From contig JBAGRP010000001.1 of the NCBI GenBank assembly GCA_036924855.1, positions 7,428,001 through 7,492,000 on the forward strand: a stretch of 64,000 nucleotides of DNA. Direction: 5' to 3'. Shown here one piece after another: positions 10,601 through 18,359 of this stretch. The DNA comes from Nitrobacteraceae bacterium AZCC 2146 (GTDB lineage Bacteria > Pseudomonadota > Alphaproteobacteria > Rhizobiales > Xanthobacteraceae). Both the position numbers and the translations under genes were made by a program. The notes beneath the pieces were generated by a model. That model saw only the letters and a program-made list of their open reading frames with translations. It did not search any database and was not told where the DNA came from. Position 1 is the stretch's first letter; the number at the start of each line of letters is the position of its first letter.

Positions 10601-10738
10601 CATGACGCGGCACTCACGACCGCGTCGGCGGAAATGACGTTCATCAGCGGCATCTCGCTCGCCGCGACCTTCGAGGGCGAATTCTCCGAGGTGACGCGCA
10701 GCTACGCCGGCAAGGGTGTCGTGCGCTACGCCTGGTAA
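7622..10738 (+). CDS. autotransporter with glycine-rich passenger
   Basis: 1038 residues from ATG 7622; an in-frame GTG at 7589 is possible. A signal peptide ends near LDGTSALAEGG. Residues of about 45-290 are extremely rich in Gly, Ala, Asn and Ser with runs such as GGAGGNGG. Passenger repeats of the autotransporter-associated beta-strand type follow (LSGANSYSGGTTV; LILTGTSSYSN). The last 280 residues or so form a beta-barrel (WNVWASGFGG to a terminal aromatic residue). Known family role: type Va secretion, with the barrel in the outer membrane exposing the passenger. What the passenger binds is unknown. A diverged copy of the last 40-50 bases occurs near 12.9 kb. Confidence 0.9.
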   Translation: MTRPGVVAALQPSSRGLRYHLKRHQLGVALAALLLDGTSALAEGGAGGNGVPILSLLAYQLTAGGAGGSDGAAGGSGGSSAFCAVGGAGGGGGGAGGGLGGNGGSTPQASGGTSGANGANAGPSCGGGGGGGGGIGGANGQSVAGPLTINSSISGGTGGAGGNGGNGGAAGTTSGVIGTGSGGGGGGGAGGNAVSVTGASVVSVASTAVLSGGNGGGGGNAGNLYPYTETFWASGAGGNGGDGGAGIAFSASGATLVNAGTIQGGTGGTFGQGPLQYPPSGWGLGGLGGAGVTGADLTIINSGSIGSGVSATGGLGNAIVFTGGSNLLTMSGGATLTGNLVIASGLMTLAQPSESWTYANTITGNGAVAIATAANTMVTLSGANSYSGGTTVTSGSTLAIGNPQSIGSGVLTLQGGGTLSLTAPGMSIGNAVRVAGLATISTAQDALFSNAIADGSSAGGFIKTGTGMLILTGTSSYSNVTQVKSGVLQVDGSIASSSQISVLSGGVLRGTGTVGKLQVENGGTFAPGSTPQTSMTVAGNLGFQSGATYLVHVSMSGMTSANVSGTAFLGGTVTFPASSGWQNWTVIKSILHADALNGTFAGVSAPRGYTASLSYSLTDVTLTAVGGFSSDLTLSRNHAALVTAHDSYFYNGGALPARFDAVLALSGSNLTNALTQISGETTTGGHQASLNAATQFVGAMSDPTIAGRGRDGTSAIAYAEQGDAISSYAAREKRSGAARDAFAMITKAAPTVPAFRPFWNVWASGFGGTQTTDGNASTGSNTSTSRIGGVAVGADYHLSPQTVAGFALAGGATNFSVIGGGSGRSDLFQLGGFVRHTIGSAYVTAAAAYGWQDVTTDRVVAVGGVDQLRANFNTNSYSARLEAGNRFVTPWLGGIGLTPYAAAQVTALDLPAYAETTLSGPATFALSYAAKTVTAPRTELGLRSDRSFAVNDAILTLRGRAAWAHDYNIDRAASATFQSLPGASFVVNGAAQAHDAALTTASAEMTFISGISLAATFEGEFSEVTRSYAGKGVVRYAW

Positions 10739-10942
10739 CTTTGCGTCGCATGGCGGCGTGCGCAGAATGATCCGTGCCGCGGCGATGACGGCACTATTGA
10801 CCCCGTCCCAGGTCTCCTGTTCCCGGTGTTCTTCCCTGCTCATCTTTCGGCCCCAAACGTGTTAATTTGAGCTAAACAGGGATGGCTCAAGGAGCTTCCT
10901 CATGCGTACCCGCATGAGCCGAGCTGGCGCGAGGGACTTGTC

Positions 10943-12196
10943 ATGAACCTAACGAGTCCTGCCAATGAGCCCGAACGCCTTGGAGCGCTGAAAAACTACG
11001 CCATCGTCGACACGTTTCCAGAAGTTGGATTCGACGAAATCGCCGAACTGGCGGCGCAGATTTGCGACTGTCCCGCCGCCCTGGTCAGTTTCGTCGATGC
11101 ATCGCGGCAATGGATTAAAGCGAAGTATGGTCTTCTTCCAGCGGAGCTTACCGAATGCCCGCGGGAAATTTCGATTTGTCAGGCCACGATCTGCAACAAC
11201 GACATCCTCTACATTCCTGACCTCACAAAGGATCAAAGATTCAATACCAGCCCGCTGGTGACGGGCGATTTGCACATCAGCTTCTACTGCGGCATTCCAC
11301 TCATCACGCAAGACGGTTATGCCCTGGGCACTTTGTGCGTCATCGACTTCAAGCCGCGCGAACTCAGCTTCGAGCAGCAGGAGGCACTCAGGCGGCTATC
11401 ACGGCAGACAATGGTTCACCTCGAATTGCGCCGGCAGTTGCTTCAGCGCAACGAGATGCTGGTTGAACTGGGACGCGCGCGCGACCGCGCAGTTGCCGAG
11501 AAAGCCATATCGGACCGACTGCTCCTGAATATCCTGCCGCCATCCATCGCAGAGGAGCTTAAGACAAATGAGCGCGTTCAGCCGCGATTCTTCGACTCTG
11601 CCACCGTGATCTTTATCGATTTCAGCGGCTTCACCCGCCTCGTCGAAACGATGGAGCCGGCGAGCGTCATTGATCAGCTCGACCAACACTTCACCAAGTT
11701 CGACGATATCATGGCAAATCATCGTCTGGAAAAGCTCAAGACAATCGGAGATGCCTATCTCGCCGTTGGCGGCGTACCGGAACCCAATCGCTCGCACGCA
11801 ATTGATGCCGCGTTGTGTGCGCTGCAGGTCCTCGATCACCTGACCAGGCTCAATCGGCAACGGGAGAAGCTGCACTTGCCAGCCTGGCAGGTGAGAATCG
11901 GAATTAATACCGGGCCAGTCATCGCGGGCGTCGTCGGCAAACACAAATTCACCTACGATATTTGGGGGAACACCGTGAATATTGCCGAGCGCGTGGAAGC
12001 CGCCGGCGCTCCGGGCCGCATCAGTATTGCCGAGTCGACCTGGCAGCACATCAACACGCGCTTCGAGACAGACGCCCGCGGCGCTGTCGAAGTGAAGCAC
12101 AAGGGTCTGGTGAACATGTATTACCTCAATCGCATCAGATCTGAATTTGCCTCTGATTCAGCCGGGATGATGCCCAACGACCGATTTTGGAAATGA
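10943..12196 (+). CDS. GAF domain plus class III adenylate/guanylate cyclase
   Basis: 417 residues. An N-terminal GAF domain (about 20-175) is followed by a short helical linker and a class III nucleotide cyclase domain (about 210-395). Metal-binding aspartates lie in FIDFSGFT and IGDAYLAVGG, and the segment YDIWGNTVNIAERVE carries substrate and catalytic residues. It should be a soluble cyclase that makes a cyclic nucleotide in response to a ligand of the GAF domain. Substrate choice (ATP or GTP) cannot be fixed by eye. It stands alone and ends before a terminator-like hairpin. Confidence 0.9.
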   Translation: MNLTSPANEPERLGALKNYAIVDTFPEVGFDEIAELAAQICDCPAALVSFVDASRQWIKAKYGLLPAELTECPREISICQATICNNDILYIPDLTKDQRFNTSPLVTGDLHISFYCGIPLITQDGYALGTLCVIDFKPRELSFEQQEALRRLSRQTMVHLELRRQLLQRNEMLVELGRARDRAVAEKAISDRLLLNILPPSIAEELKTNERVQPRFFDSATVIFIDFSGFTRLVETMEPASVIDQLDQHFTKFDDIMANHRLEKLKTIGDAYLAVGGVPEPNRSHAIDAALCALQVLDHLTRLNRQREKLHLPAWQVRIGINTGPVIAGVVGKHKFTYDIWGNTVNIAERVEAAGAPGRISIAESTWQHINTRFETDARGAVEVKHKGLVNMYYLNRIRSEFASDSAGMMPNDRFWK

Positions 12197-12286
12197 GAGC
12201 GCTCTTACGCCGCCGCCTGTGCGTCGCGCTGACGGAAGAACGTCTGCTCGCGGGACCGGCAGAGCCGGTGGCTCAGTAAGGCGCAG

Positions 12287-12320
12287 CCCGCCGGATTCAC
12301 GCCGGCGGGGTTTGCTTTGC
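12287..12320 (+). terminator. hairpin downstream of the GAF-cyclase
   Basis: A perfect 8-bp stem CCCGCCGG / CCGGCGGG (12287-12294 and 12302-12309) with a 7-base loop is followed by GTTTGCTTTG, a weak T-rich tail. It lies about 90 bases after the cyclase stop codon. Confidence 0.55.
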
Positions 12321-12326
12321 ACAGCC

Positions 12327-12374
12327 TGTGTTTCAACGGATCTGTGTTTCAACGGATCTGCGTTTCAACAGTCT
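12327..12374. repeat. three-copy 16-bp tandem repeat
   Basis: The unit TGTGTTTCAACGGATC occurs twice without change (12327-12342, 12343-12358) and a third time degenerately (12359-12374). The last copy overlaps the stop codon of the small exported protein on the minus strand. It is too short and spacer-free to be CRISPR. Confidence 0.8.
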
Positions 12375-12694
12375 TTATCGGCCGCCGGTCCTGCAGGCTT
12401 GTCACCCTGGGCCTGCTGCGCAGCGGTTGGCTGTCCCTGCATCTGCTTCTGAGCATCCTCAGCGGAGGTTGGTCCACCGGCAGCCGCGCGGTTCATCGTG
12501 TCGGTAGGTGGATGCTGGCCGGTATTCGCCGATCCGGTGGTCATCGTCTGGCCAGTATTTCCCACCGTGGGACCCGCGCCTGCGTCCCGCATCTGCGCGG
12601 ACTTGCCGACGGTGTCGCAGGGGCCGGCCTGCGCGGCGCCAACACTCAACGCCAATATCGCACAGCCAGCGAGACTTAGCTGTTTCATGGTCAT
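12365..12694 (-). CDS. small exported protein, unknown
   Basis: 109 residues with a clear signal peptide (MTMKQLSLAGCAILALSVG, cleavage near AQA-GPC). The mature part is short and rich in Gly, Thr, Gln and Pro, with one Cys near each end (GPCDTVGK, DKDC at the C-terminus) that could form a disulfide. No domain recognised. Its 3' end abuts a 16-bp tandem repeat. Confidence 0.65.
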   Translation of the reverse strand: MTMKQLSLAGCAILALSVGAAQAGPCDTVGKSAQMRDAGAGPTVGNTGQTMTTGSANTGQHPPTDTMNRAAAGGPTSAEDAQKQMQGQPTAAQQAQGDKPAGPAADKDC

Positions 12695-12880
12695 GTGCCT
12701 CTCCCTGGTTTTTGCCCTTCAACGTGCTGCACCACCGGTGCAACTGGAGGACTTGAGAAAACCAAACCGAAGCGCGCTGGTTCCGCGCAATGTGCGCCTG
12801 CGGCAGGCTTTTGTTGAGAGGCGAGCGGGCCGACACTCAGGTCAACGTATGGCGATCTCTCATCTTGCCGGTGAGGGTCA

Positions 12881-12928
12881 CGGAGGGCGAATTCTCCGAG
12901 GTTACCCGCAGCTCCGCCGGCAGGGGCG
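12881..12928 (+). pseudogene. orphan copy of an autotransporter 3' end
   Basis: About 43 bases match the last part of the autotransporter gene (10673-10715) with around 5 mismatches; both encode EGEFSEVTRS followed by an alanine-glycine turn. Nothing upstream resembles a barrel. Only the gene tail survives here, with its downstream context changed. The rest of 12695-13102 shows no gene. Confidence 0.6.
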
Positions 12929-13102
12929 ACCGAGGTTGACAAGGTTCTGGTTTTCAACCGGGCGCGGCGGCGGGGTCTGGATCCTGGACAGGCAAAACGC
13001 GTTGTTCGGCAGAAACAGGGCACCGCAGGACTTCCATTGGCGTGCGTTTGTGAGTAACGCCCTCACAGAAGACGCAATACATGCGTCGAGAAGGAATGTC
13101 CC

Positions 13103-13324
13103 ATGAGCAAACCGACCATCGAACAGACCAGGATGGGCACCGAAGCCATCGCCTTCTGCATCGCGCGCACGCTGATCGAGCGCGACCCGTCGCTGAAGGC
13201 GCCGATGCGCGCCAACCTGCGCAAGATGTGGGAATTGCTGGAAGAACGCGAGGACCAAGCCGCCGCCGACATGGTCGATACGCTGATCAAGGCGCTCAAC
13301 GACCCCGCGTTTTTCAAGCCATAG
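13103..13324 (+). CDS. small conserved hypothetical protein
   Basis: 73 residues (MSKPTIEQTRMGTEAIAF...), acidic and predicted helical, with no signal peptide. AGAAGGA upstream of the ATG is a plausible ribosome site. It has the feel of a small cytoplasmic protein conserved in rhizobia and relatives, but no function is recognised. Confidence 0.6.
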   Translation: MSKPTIEQTRMGTEAIAFCIARTLIERDPSLKAPMRANLRKMWELLEEREDQAAADMVDTLIKALNDPAFFKP

Positions 13325-13458
13325 GCGCGTAGCGCAGATCGTTACCACATCATTAATTCACAATTGATGCTGTTGGTGAACCTTGTCGCAACCAATGCAC
13401 CTTAAGGTCGCGCCGGTCCGGCGTGGGAGAAACCCGCGCCTGCAATGAGGAGGCTGCG

Positions 13459-13623
13459 GTGCTGCGTTTGATCTCTCAATTCATCGGCGACGAATCCGGC
13501 GCGACCGCGATCGAATACGCGCTGATCGCCGCCGGCATCAGCATGGCGATCATCGTCACCGTGCAGGGCCTCGGCACCACGCTGAGCGGCCGCTATGCGG
13601 CGGTGAACGCGTCGCTGAAGTAG
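13459..13623 (+). CDS. Flp family type IVb pilin
   Basis: 54 residues. The start is taken as GTG 13459 because AGGAGG lies at 13448-13453. The sequence DESGATAIEYALIAAGISM is the Flp pilin signature: prepilin peptidase cleavage before the hydrophobic helix, with the conserved Glu five residues into the helix and a Tyr after it. Flp pilins are polymerised by the Tad system, but no tad gene is in this window, so this is an orphan copy. Confidence 0.88.
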   Translation: MLRLISQFIGDESGATAIEYALIAAGISMAIIVTVQGLGTTLSGRYAAVNASLK

Positions 13624-13790
13624 ACGCATCGGCTGCGCCCAGGCTTGCTGGACGATGCCGTTCGGCAAGACCTACAAGATAATCCGCCCCCGTCTATCAA
13701 ACGCAATTTTGTGAACGCTCTTATCGCCCGCAGGTCTGCCTCCTATATGCTGACAGGGGACGTTGCGCCCTGTGCATATTTCAACGGGCG

Positions 13791-14090
13791 ATGATGATGA
13801 CATTGAATCGAAGAACAGCCTTTTCGGCAGCTGCCGTTTTGAGTTTTGCCGCGGCCCTTATGACGTTCCCGGTGACCGCGACACCCGCAGCGGCTGCCGA
13901 CAACGCGGCGCCGTACTGCATCGCGCGCGGCGGCTCGAACGGCGAGAGCAGCTATGTGGGAAACTGCATCTACTTCGACTACCAGCAGTGCCTGCAGGCC
14001 GCCGCAGATACGCGCGGCAACTGCGTGCAGAACATCGATTATCACGGCGGGACCGAGCCGGCGGCAAGACGATCGCGCCGCGCGCGCTAG
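13791..14090 (+). CDS. DUF3551 family exported protein, copy 1
   Basis: 99 residues. Signal peptide (hydrophobic residues of about 12-33, ending AAAA) followed by a short cysteine-containing domain: PYCIARGG, GNCIYFDYQQCLQAA and GNCVQNIDY. This pattern is typical of DUF3551 proteins, abundant in Bradyrhizobium and of unknown function. Three consecutive ATG codons make the exact start uncertain. The next gene is a paralog 28 bases downstream. Confidence 0.78.
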   Translation: MMMTLNRRTAFSAAAVLSFAAALMTFPVTATPAAAADNAAPYCIARGGSNGESSYVGNCIYFDYQQCLQAAADTRGNCVQNIDYHGGTEPAARRSRRAR

Positions 14091-14117
14091 CATCTTAGCA
14101 CCGAGCCGGGCGATGCC

Positions 14118-14423
14118 ATGACGCTGAAACGACGACTTACCCTCTCTGCGACAATGCTGCTGGCGATGGCACTAGTGTGTCAGCCGGGCAGCTTCGCGCA
14201 GGCGCGGCCTGGCGCCGCCGTGCGATCCGGCATCCCGCCGTTCTGCGTGCTGACTGGCGGGCCACGCGGCCCGGGCAGCGTGCCGCAGATCTGCCGCTTC
14301 TTCGACTATCAGTCGTGTCTGCAGGCCGCCGCCGATCTGCACGGCAATTGCGTGATCAACATCGATTACCCCGGGGAGATCACCGGTGCACCGGGGGCGC
14401 CGTGGTCGCGCCGCGCGCGCTAG
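14118..14423 (+). CDS. DUF3551 family exported protein, copy 2
   Basis: 101 residues, paralogous to the preceding gene: a signal peptide, then FCVLTGG, RFFDYQSCLQAAADLHGNC and NIDYPGE, ending in a similar SRRAR tail. The matching cysteines and shared C-terminus point to tandem duplication. The pair is probably one transcript. Periplasmic or secreted; function unknown. Confidence 0.78.
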   Translation: MTLKRRLTLSATMLLAMALVCQPGSFAQARPGAAVRSGIPPFCVLTGGPRGPGSVPQICRFFDYQSCLQAAADLHGNCVINIDYPGEITGAPGAPWSRRAR

Positions 14424-14441
14424 GCTGCGCGCTAGCTGCGT

Positions 14442-14738
14442 TCAGTTCGATTTGCCTTCGGGATTTTGCACCGGCGTGCCGATCAGCAACGCCTTGTCGA
14501 TGGCGTCGCGCAACTGGATGGCCGCCGCCGTCGTGCAGCGCAGATGCGCCACCGCGACCGGAACGACCTCGGTGGTGCTGCCGCCGGTCGGCAACACCAC
14601 ACCGGCGCCGAGCATGATGTTGATCAGCCCTTGGTTGTTGCCGAGCGTCGGGCAGAATTCGAAAAAGATGATTGGCGCCGCCGGCAGATCGCGGACCGGG
14701 ACGAACACTTCGGCGTTCGCTGCGGGCTTGTCGGTCAT
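14442..14738 (-). CDS. conserved hypothetical protein
   Basis: 98 residues (MTDKPAANAEVFVPVRDLPAAP...). No signal peptide. A central glycine-rich segment (NIMLGAGVVLPTGG) and a C-terminal helix resemble the layout of small cytoplasmic proteins of unknown function. It runs opposite to its neighbours. A perfect 8-bp inverted repeat lies about 65 bases upstream of the start. Confidence 0.55.
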   Translation of the reverse strand: MTDKPAANAEVFVPVRDLPAAPIIFFEFCPTLGNNQGLINIMLGAGVVLPTGGSTTEVVPVAVAHLRCTTAAAIQLRDAIDKALLIGTPVQNPEGKSN

Positions 14739-14802
14739 GGCAGATCCTCAATGTTTTCAATTCGGTGTGGGCGGTTGGAATCCCGTCGCGGTGGCCTCAG
14801 GA

Positions 14803-14827
14803 TTAAAATCAGAAAATAGGATTTTAA
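14803..14827. promoter_or_regulatory. AT-rich inverted repeat upstream of a minus-strand gene
   Basis: TTAAAATC (14803-14810) and GATTTTAA (14820-14827) form perfect 8-bp arms separated by 9 bases, in an otherwise GC-rich context. The position upstream of the gene at 14738 would suit an operator, but no regulator can be assigned. Confidence 0.35.
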
Positions 14828-15045
14828 GCATTGACAGCGTCGCGCTGCAGGGGTAGGGTTACGGCATGCTCCACAATTGGGTTTGAGACAAGCGCAGCAC
14901 GGCGGCCATTTGTCCGTGCCGCTGCGGCGATGCCGCGCAGGCGCCATCGATCCGGAACATCATTCTCCATCCCGCGTTGCTTGCGACAGGGTGTGCCAAG
15001 GGACACCCGAAACGCGACACCCGACAGCAGCGAAGCGAGGGCCTC

Positions 15046-15198
15046 ATGGCAACAAAACAAGACGGTCGAATCGTCGAAACCGCGACCGAGGCGCGCCAGG
15101 CCGAACCCGGCCCGTCGGTGTTGGCGCTGCTGACCATAAGCACCGGTCTGGCGGTCCTGATCCTGGGCATCGCCTGGTTCGTGTTTTTCCGCACCTAG
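15046..15198 (+). CDS. single-pass small membrane protein
   Basis: 50 residues starting at ATG 15046: a polar N-terminus, then one hydrophobic helix (about residues 24-46) ending FFRT. Unknown function. It lies 70 bases upstream of the TerS-like gene and could belong to the same transcript. Confidence 0.5.
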   Translation: MATKQDGRIVETATEARQAEPGPSVLALLTISTGLAVLILGIAWFVFFRT

Positions 15199-15268
15199 GT
15201 GCGTGGGAGCGGCGCGCGGCGTCTCAGACGATCTGATCTGACGGTACCAACGACGAGAGTTTCAAACG

Positions 15269-15913
15269 ATGGCAACGAAATCAGCAGCCCGGCCGGTGAA
15301 ACAACCGGCGCGGGCTATTGGTGCGAGTCGCGTTGTTAAAGCGCCGCCGAGGAAAAGCGTTCCCAGGAAAAGCGCCTCCCAAAAGTCGAAAGAAGAATCC
15401 GCCCGCGCCGTCAAATCCGATGCGGACGAAAACCGCGCGGCGGCGATCATTGCGCGCAAGGCGACAATAGCAAAAACCATGCGGCGCGTCGGCGATACCG
15501 CGCTTGTTGTCGACGCGAATGACGACGTCGCCGAGCAGAAGATCGCGCGGCACAAGCGTACCGCGGTCGACAAGGCCAGCGATCCGCCGCCGGAGACCGG
15601 CATCGCGCTTGTCGAACGCGTGACCCGCGCGGTCGAGCGCGAGCTGATGCAGATCGAGACGATCGTAGGTGGCCACCACGTTCATCCCCAACAGCGTACC
15701 GAGGCAGAGCGCCGTGCCCGCACATTGGCGTCGCTTGCCCGCACGCTGAGCGAAGTGCGGCGGCTGCGCGCCGCAGACGAGTTGCAGAGGCCCGCCTATG
15801 AGCCCAGCGCTGCCCGAGACCTTGATGAGTTCCGCAAAACGCTTTGGAAGAGACTGGAACAGATGGTCGGAAGACAAACGCCTCTTCCTGATGCTGGGGA
15901 TGAGCCCGGCTGA
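15269..15913 (+). CDS. TerS-like protein of a gene transfer agent/phage cluster
   Basis: 214 residues. The first 75 residues are Lys/Arg/Ala-rich and probably disordered; the C-terminal half is helical (RTLASLARTLSEVRRLRAADEL). It overlaps the start of the terminase large subunit gene by 116 bases, the arrangement expected for the small terminase gene (g1) in RcGTA-like clusters. The assignment rests on position and general character, not on a diagnostic motif. The gene looks intact although its partner is broken. Confidence 0.55.
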   Translation: MATKSAARPVKQPARAIGASRVVKAPPRKSVPRKSASQKSKEESARAVKSDADENRAAAIIARKATIAKTMRRVGDTALVVDANDDVAEQKIARHKRTAVDKASDPPPETGIALVERVTRAVERELMQIETIVGGHHVHPQQRTEAERRARTLASLARTLSEVRRLRAADELQRPAYEPSAARDLDEFRKTLWKRLEQMVGRQTPLPDAGDEPG

Positions 15914-16052
15914 AATGGTCGACCTCAGTGCGTATTGGCATCTCTTTGCGCACGAGCATCAACGCCCGCCGAAACTGGCGCCAAATGGAAAGCCGTGGCT
16001 GACTTGGCTGATGATCGGCGGCCGCGGTGCCGGCAAGACCCGCATCGAATGA
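15798..16052 (+). pseudogene. terminase large subunit, N-terminal fragment
   Basis: 84 residues. The end carries WLTWLMIGGRGAGKTR, the Walker A region of the large terminase ATPase that packages DNA into heads. The reading frame stops just after this motif (RIE-stop), whereas a functional TerL has 400 or more residues. The matching C-terminal part of a TerL lies at 62601-63458. The fragment ends exactly where the convergent GrlR-like gene begins, which marks a recombination junction. The motif and the start are as in RcGTA g2-type proteins. Confidence 0.8.
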
Positions 16053-16388
16053 CTAGCCTTCGATGCGCACCAGGACAACTTCGAGAGCAATGTGAGGCAG
16101 CTGCCGTACCCTGCCAGAGCATACGGCGGTCGTACTTTTGGAGGTCCCCTCGAACTCGAAATCGAGTTCGTCAATGCCAAGTAGAGCAGGCTGGCCGGAT
16201 GAATGCCGCTTGGTCGAAACCCTGGCTTTGAAAGTGTCCCCGTCTTGAACAAAGGAGCCGCTGTACGTGATGACGGTGTCGCGCCCGGTAAGCTGCTCGT
16301 TCGCGATTTCAAGAACTCCCACTCCACCTGCTAGCGCTGTTTTGAACCAGGCTGAATATCGACCGTCCGGAAGCATTTGCGTACTCAC
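16053..16388 (-). CDS. GrlR-like regulatory protein
   Basis: 111 residues. The pattern DGRYSAWFKT, then GVGVLEIANEQLTGRDTVITYSG, QDGDTFKARVSTKRH and GIDELDFEFEG resembles the GrlR family of beta-barrel regulatory proteins first described as negative regulators of virulence secretion genes. In soil bacteria such homologues have no assigned target. No GrlA partner or secretion system is present. The gene's stop codon abuts the truncated terminase, so it was probably brought in by the event that broke that gene. Confidence 0.65.
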   Translation of the reverse strand: MSTQMLPDGRYSAWFKTALAGGVGVLEIANEQLTGRDTVITYSGSFVQDGDTFKARVSTKRHSSGQPALLGIDELDFEFEGTSKSTTAVCSGRVRQLPHIALEVVLVRIEG

Positions 16389-16673
16389 TCTTTCGCGCTC
16401 GCTTACGCCATCCGGCTGTCGAATTCATGAACGAGATCGATTGCATTCGAATGGCCGGTCCTGAGCTTGCAGCATCTGCGCGTTACAGTGTCCTCGGTCT
16501 TGGGCAATGGGGCTGAGCGTGGACTCATGGACCCGCAGGCGTTGACGGACGTCCTCTGCGCGCCGTCACGGATCAGGCAGGAGATCGCGCGAGGCCCGAA
16601 AAGCACCATCACGGAGGAACAAACCCGCTCATTCCGGCTTATCCCGGACCGTTCCACAGCCGAGAGATTTTCG

Positions 16674-16964
16674 ATGAGACTGGCAAAGATGGTTTTGACT
16701 GGTTCTATGCTCACGGTCATCAGTTCGGTGGCATTGGCCCAGCAAGCGCTGACGGGGATGGTCACCACCATCGATCGGATTAGTGGGACCATCGCCATTC
16801 AACAGACGCAAGGCGGTACGGTCGGAGCGAGTACCGGCGGAGCCGCCGAACAATTCAAGGTCCAAGAGAGCTTGTTGAATACGGTGCACGCTGGCGACAA
16901 AGTCACATTTTCCGTCAGTGAAACGGGCGGGACGAAGACCATCACGAAACTCGAGAAGCAGTAA
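16674..16964 (+). CDS. CusF-like periplasmic protein
   Basis: 96 residues from ATG 16674. Signal peptide ends at VALA-QQ. The mature domain (LTGMVTTIDRISGTIAIQQ ... GDKVTFSVSETGG ... TITKLEKQ) has the small beta-barrel look of CusF-type copper chaperone domains. The metal-binding His and Met residues of classical CusF are not evident, so metal binding is uncertain. Confidence 0.55.
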   Translation: MRLAKMVLTGSMLTVISSVALAQQALTGMVTTIDRISGTIAIQQTQGGTVGASTGGAAEQFKVQESLLNTVHAGDKVTFSVSETGGTKTITKLEKQ

Positions 16965-17191
16965 ATTCCCCCGGTAACACGCTCTCGTCGCGCGGCTCGG
17001 CAAAGGCCGATCTGACCGACTGCCGCGTCGCGCGCCTGCGCCGCAGGAGCGCCGCGTTTCATCCGCGATTTCCTCGCAATCGTCGGCAATCCGGAAACCC
17101 CTTGCTAACTGCTGTGAAAGGAATCACTGGTATCCTATGCAGCTTCAGGCTGTTTCGCGTTATGTGCCTCATTACCGCGAGGGGTGAACCC

Positions 17192-17902
17192 GTGTCTGTG
17201 AAGGATTTTCTCAAGCAGCGCGCCGTCAATATCGTTGTCGGCGGCAATTATGAGCTGGGCAACTGGCTGGATGCGCAGGGCAGGCCGCGCAGCTTCGCCT
17301 GCCGGACCAGCCGCGTGTCGCCGTTCCGGATGATGGTTGCCGCCCCCGTGATCGGCCGAATGGGCGATCGCATCTCCACCTATTTCAGCGATTTCGGCAG
17401 CTTGGAAGGCCAGATCAGCGACATCATCGCCGGTGAATTCCTGCTCGAACTCTCCATGACCGGCGCGATGCGCCAGAAGATGGCCGACAAGCTCAACTGG
17501 CTGGAGAAGAAGCAGAAGGATTCCAGCGTCCAGGACGCCCGCAAGCAGGCGCGGATCATCCCGGCCAGTCCGCATTCGACGCTGACCTTCGCCGACGGCA
17601 GCATTCGCGGCTGCTTCATCATCGATGTCTCGGTGTCCGGCGCTGCGGTCTCGGCGGATGTGCAGCCGGAGATCGGCACGCCGCTGGCGGTGGGCGCCTG
17701 CGTCGGCCGCGTCGTCCGGCATCTGCCCGATGGCTTTGCGGTGCAGTTCGTCGAGCCGCAGCTCCGCGCCGATCTGGAGCGACGCATCGCGCGGCCGCCG
17801 CAGCTGCGTGTGCCGGCGGGCGCCAAAACGGGGATCAAGGCCGCGCCACGCGCGCCGGACGTCTTGCCGGCGCCGCGCGCCGATGAAGCGGGCGCCGGCT
17901 AG
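17192..17902 (+). CDS. PilZ domain-containing protein
   Basis: 236 residues if translation starts at GTG 17192, which follows GAGGGG; a longer version from 17102 is possible. The N-terminal half is of unknown type. The C-terminal half (about 140-220) resembles PilZ: KQARIIPASPHSTLTF, then DVSVSGAAVSA, matching the DxSxxG motif that contacts cyclic di-GMP. The upstream Arg motif is weak, so c-di-GMP binding is inferred only. It occupies the place where the portal gene of the GTA-like cluster would be expected. Confidence 0.65.
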   Translation: MSVKDFLKQRAVNIVVGGNYELGNWLDAQGRPRSFACRTSRVSPFRMMVAAPVIGRMGDRISTYFSDFGSLEGQISDIIAGEFLLELSMTGAMRQKMADKLNWLEKKQKDSSVQDARKQARIIPASPHSTLTFADGSIRGCFIIDVSVSGAAVSADVQPEIGTPLAVGACVGRVVRHLPDGFAVQFVEPQLRADLERRIARPPQLRVPAGAKTGIKAAPRAPDVLPAPRADEAGAG

Positions 17903-17999
17903 CGCCGAGTTCACGAACAGGGACCGGACGGCTGGGGTCGGCCACCTCTTCCATGGGGAGAGGGAGCGCGCTGCTGTCGCCGGGATCTCAGCGTGCTGT

Positions 18000-18115
18000 T
18001 TGTTTCAATCCAGACGGATAGGACTCTCGCAGCGCTTAAGGCGACGCGCGGATGCGGCGTGGTGCTCCGCCGATCCGGGGCCCATGCGTCACCGCGTCCG
18101 CGGCACGAGTCCTTG
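18000..18115. repeat. GC-rich dispersed repeat
   Basis: Contains GATCCGGGGCCCAT with flanking GTGGTGCTCCGCC, which is the reverse complement of the element near 1233-1260. Two copies in opposite orientation about 17 kb apart show it is a dispersed intergenic repeat. The gap from 17903 to 18130 holds nothing else recognisable. Confidence 0.55.
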
Positions 18116-18130
18116 CAATAAAGGACCGCC

Positions 18131-18346
18131 ATGTCCGACCTGATCCGCATTTTCACGGAGCGTGGCGATCTCGCGCATCTGGCGCTGCTGCTGTGGGCGT
18201 CAGCGGCCAGCGCTGCGGCGTGGCTGCTGCTGCGCGAGCTGGCGGCGGCCTCAAAGCGCTTCGACGATTTCGTCCGCGAACTCGAACTGTTCAACCGCCG
18301 CGCCGGCCGGCGCAGCCGCAATACCGACGACACCGACCGCGACTGA
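18131..18346 (+). CDS. small membrane protein of the GTA-like cluster (g3.5 position)
   Basis: 71 residues with one transmembrane helix (LALLLWASAASAAAWLLL) and a basic/acidic tail. In RcGTA-like clusters a small protein gene sits between portal (g3) and prohead protease (g4). Here the order small protein, another small gene, protease is kept, but the portal is absent upstream. Role in the particle unknown. Confidence 0.55.
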   Translation: MSDLIRIFTERGDLAHLALLLWASAASAAAWLLLRELAAASKRFDDFVRELELFNRRAGRRSRNTDDTDRD

Positions 18347-18359
18347 GAGGGAATTTCCG

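Noticed and set aside
8540..10843. 767-codon minus-strand open frame
   Set aside because: Antisense to the autotransporter; Arg-rich shadow of alternating-glycine coding sequence.
12327..12374. CRISPR-like repeat
   Set aside because: Three 16-base units directly joined without spacers; a simple tandem repeat.
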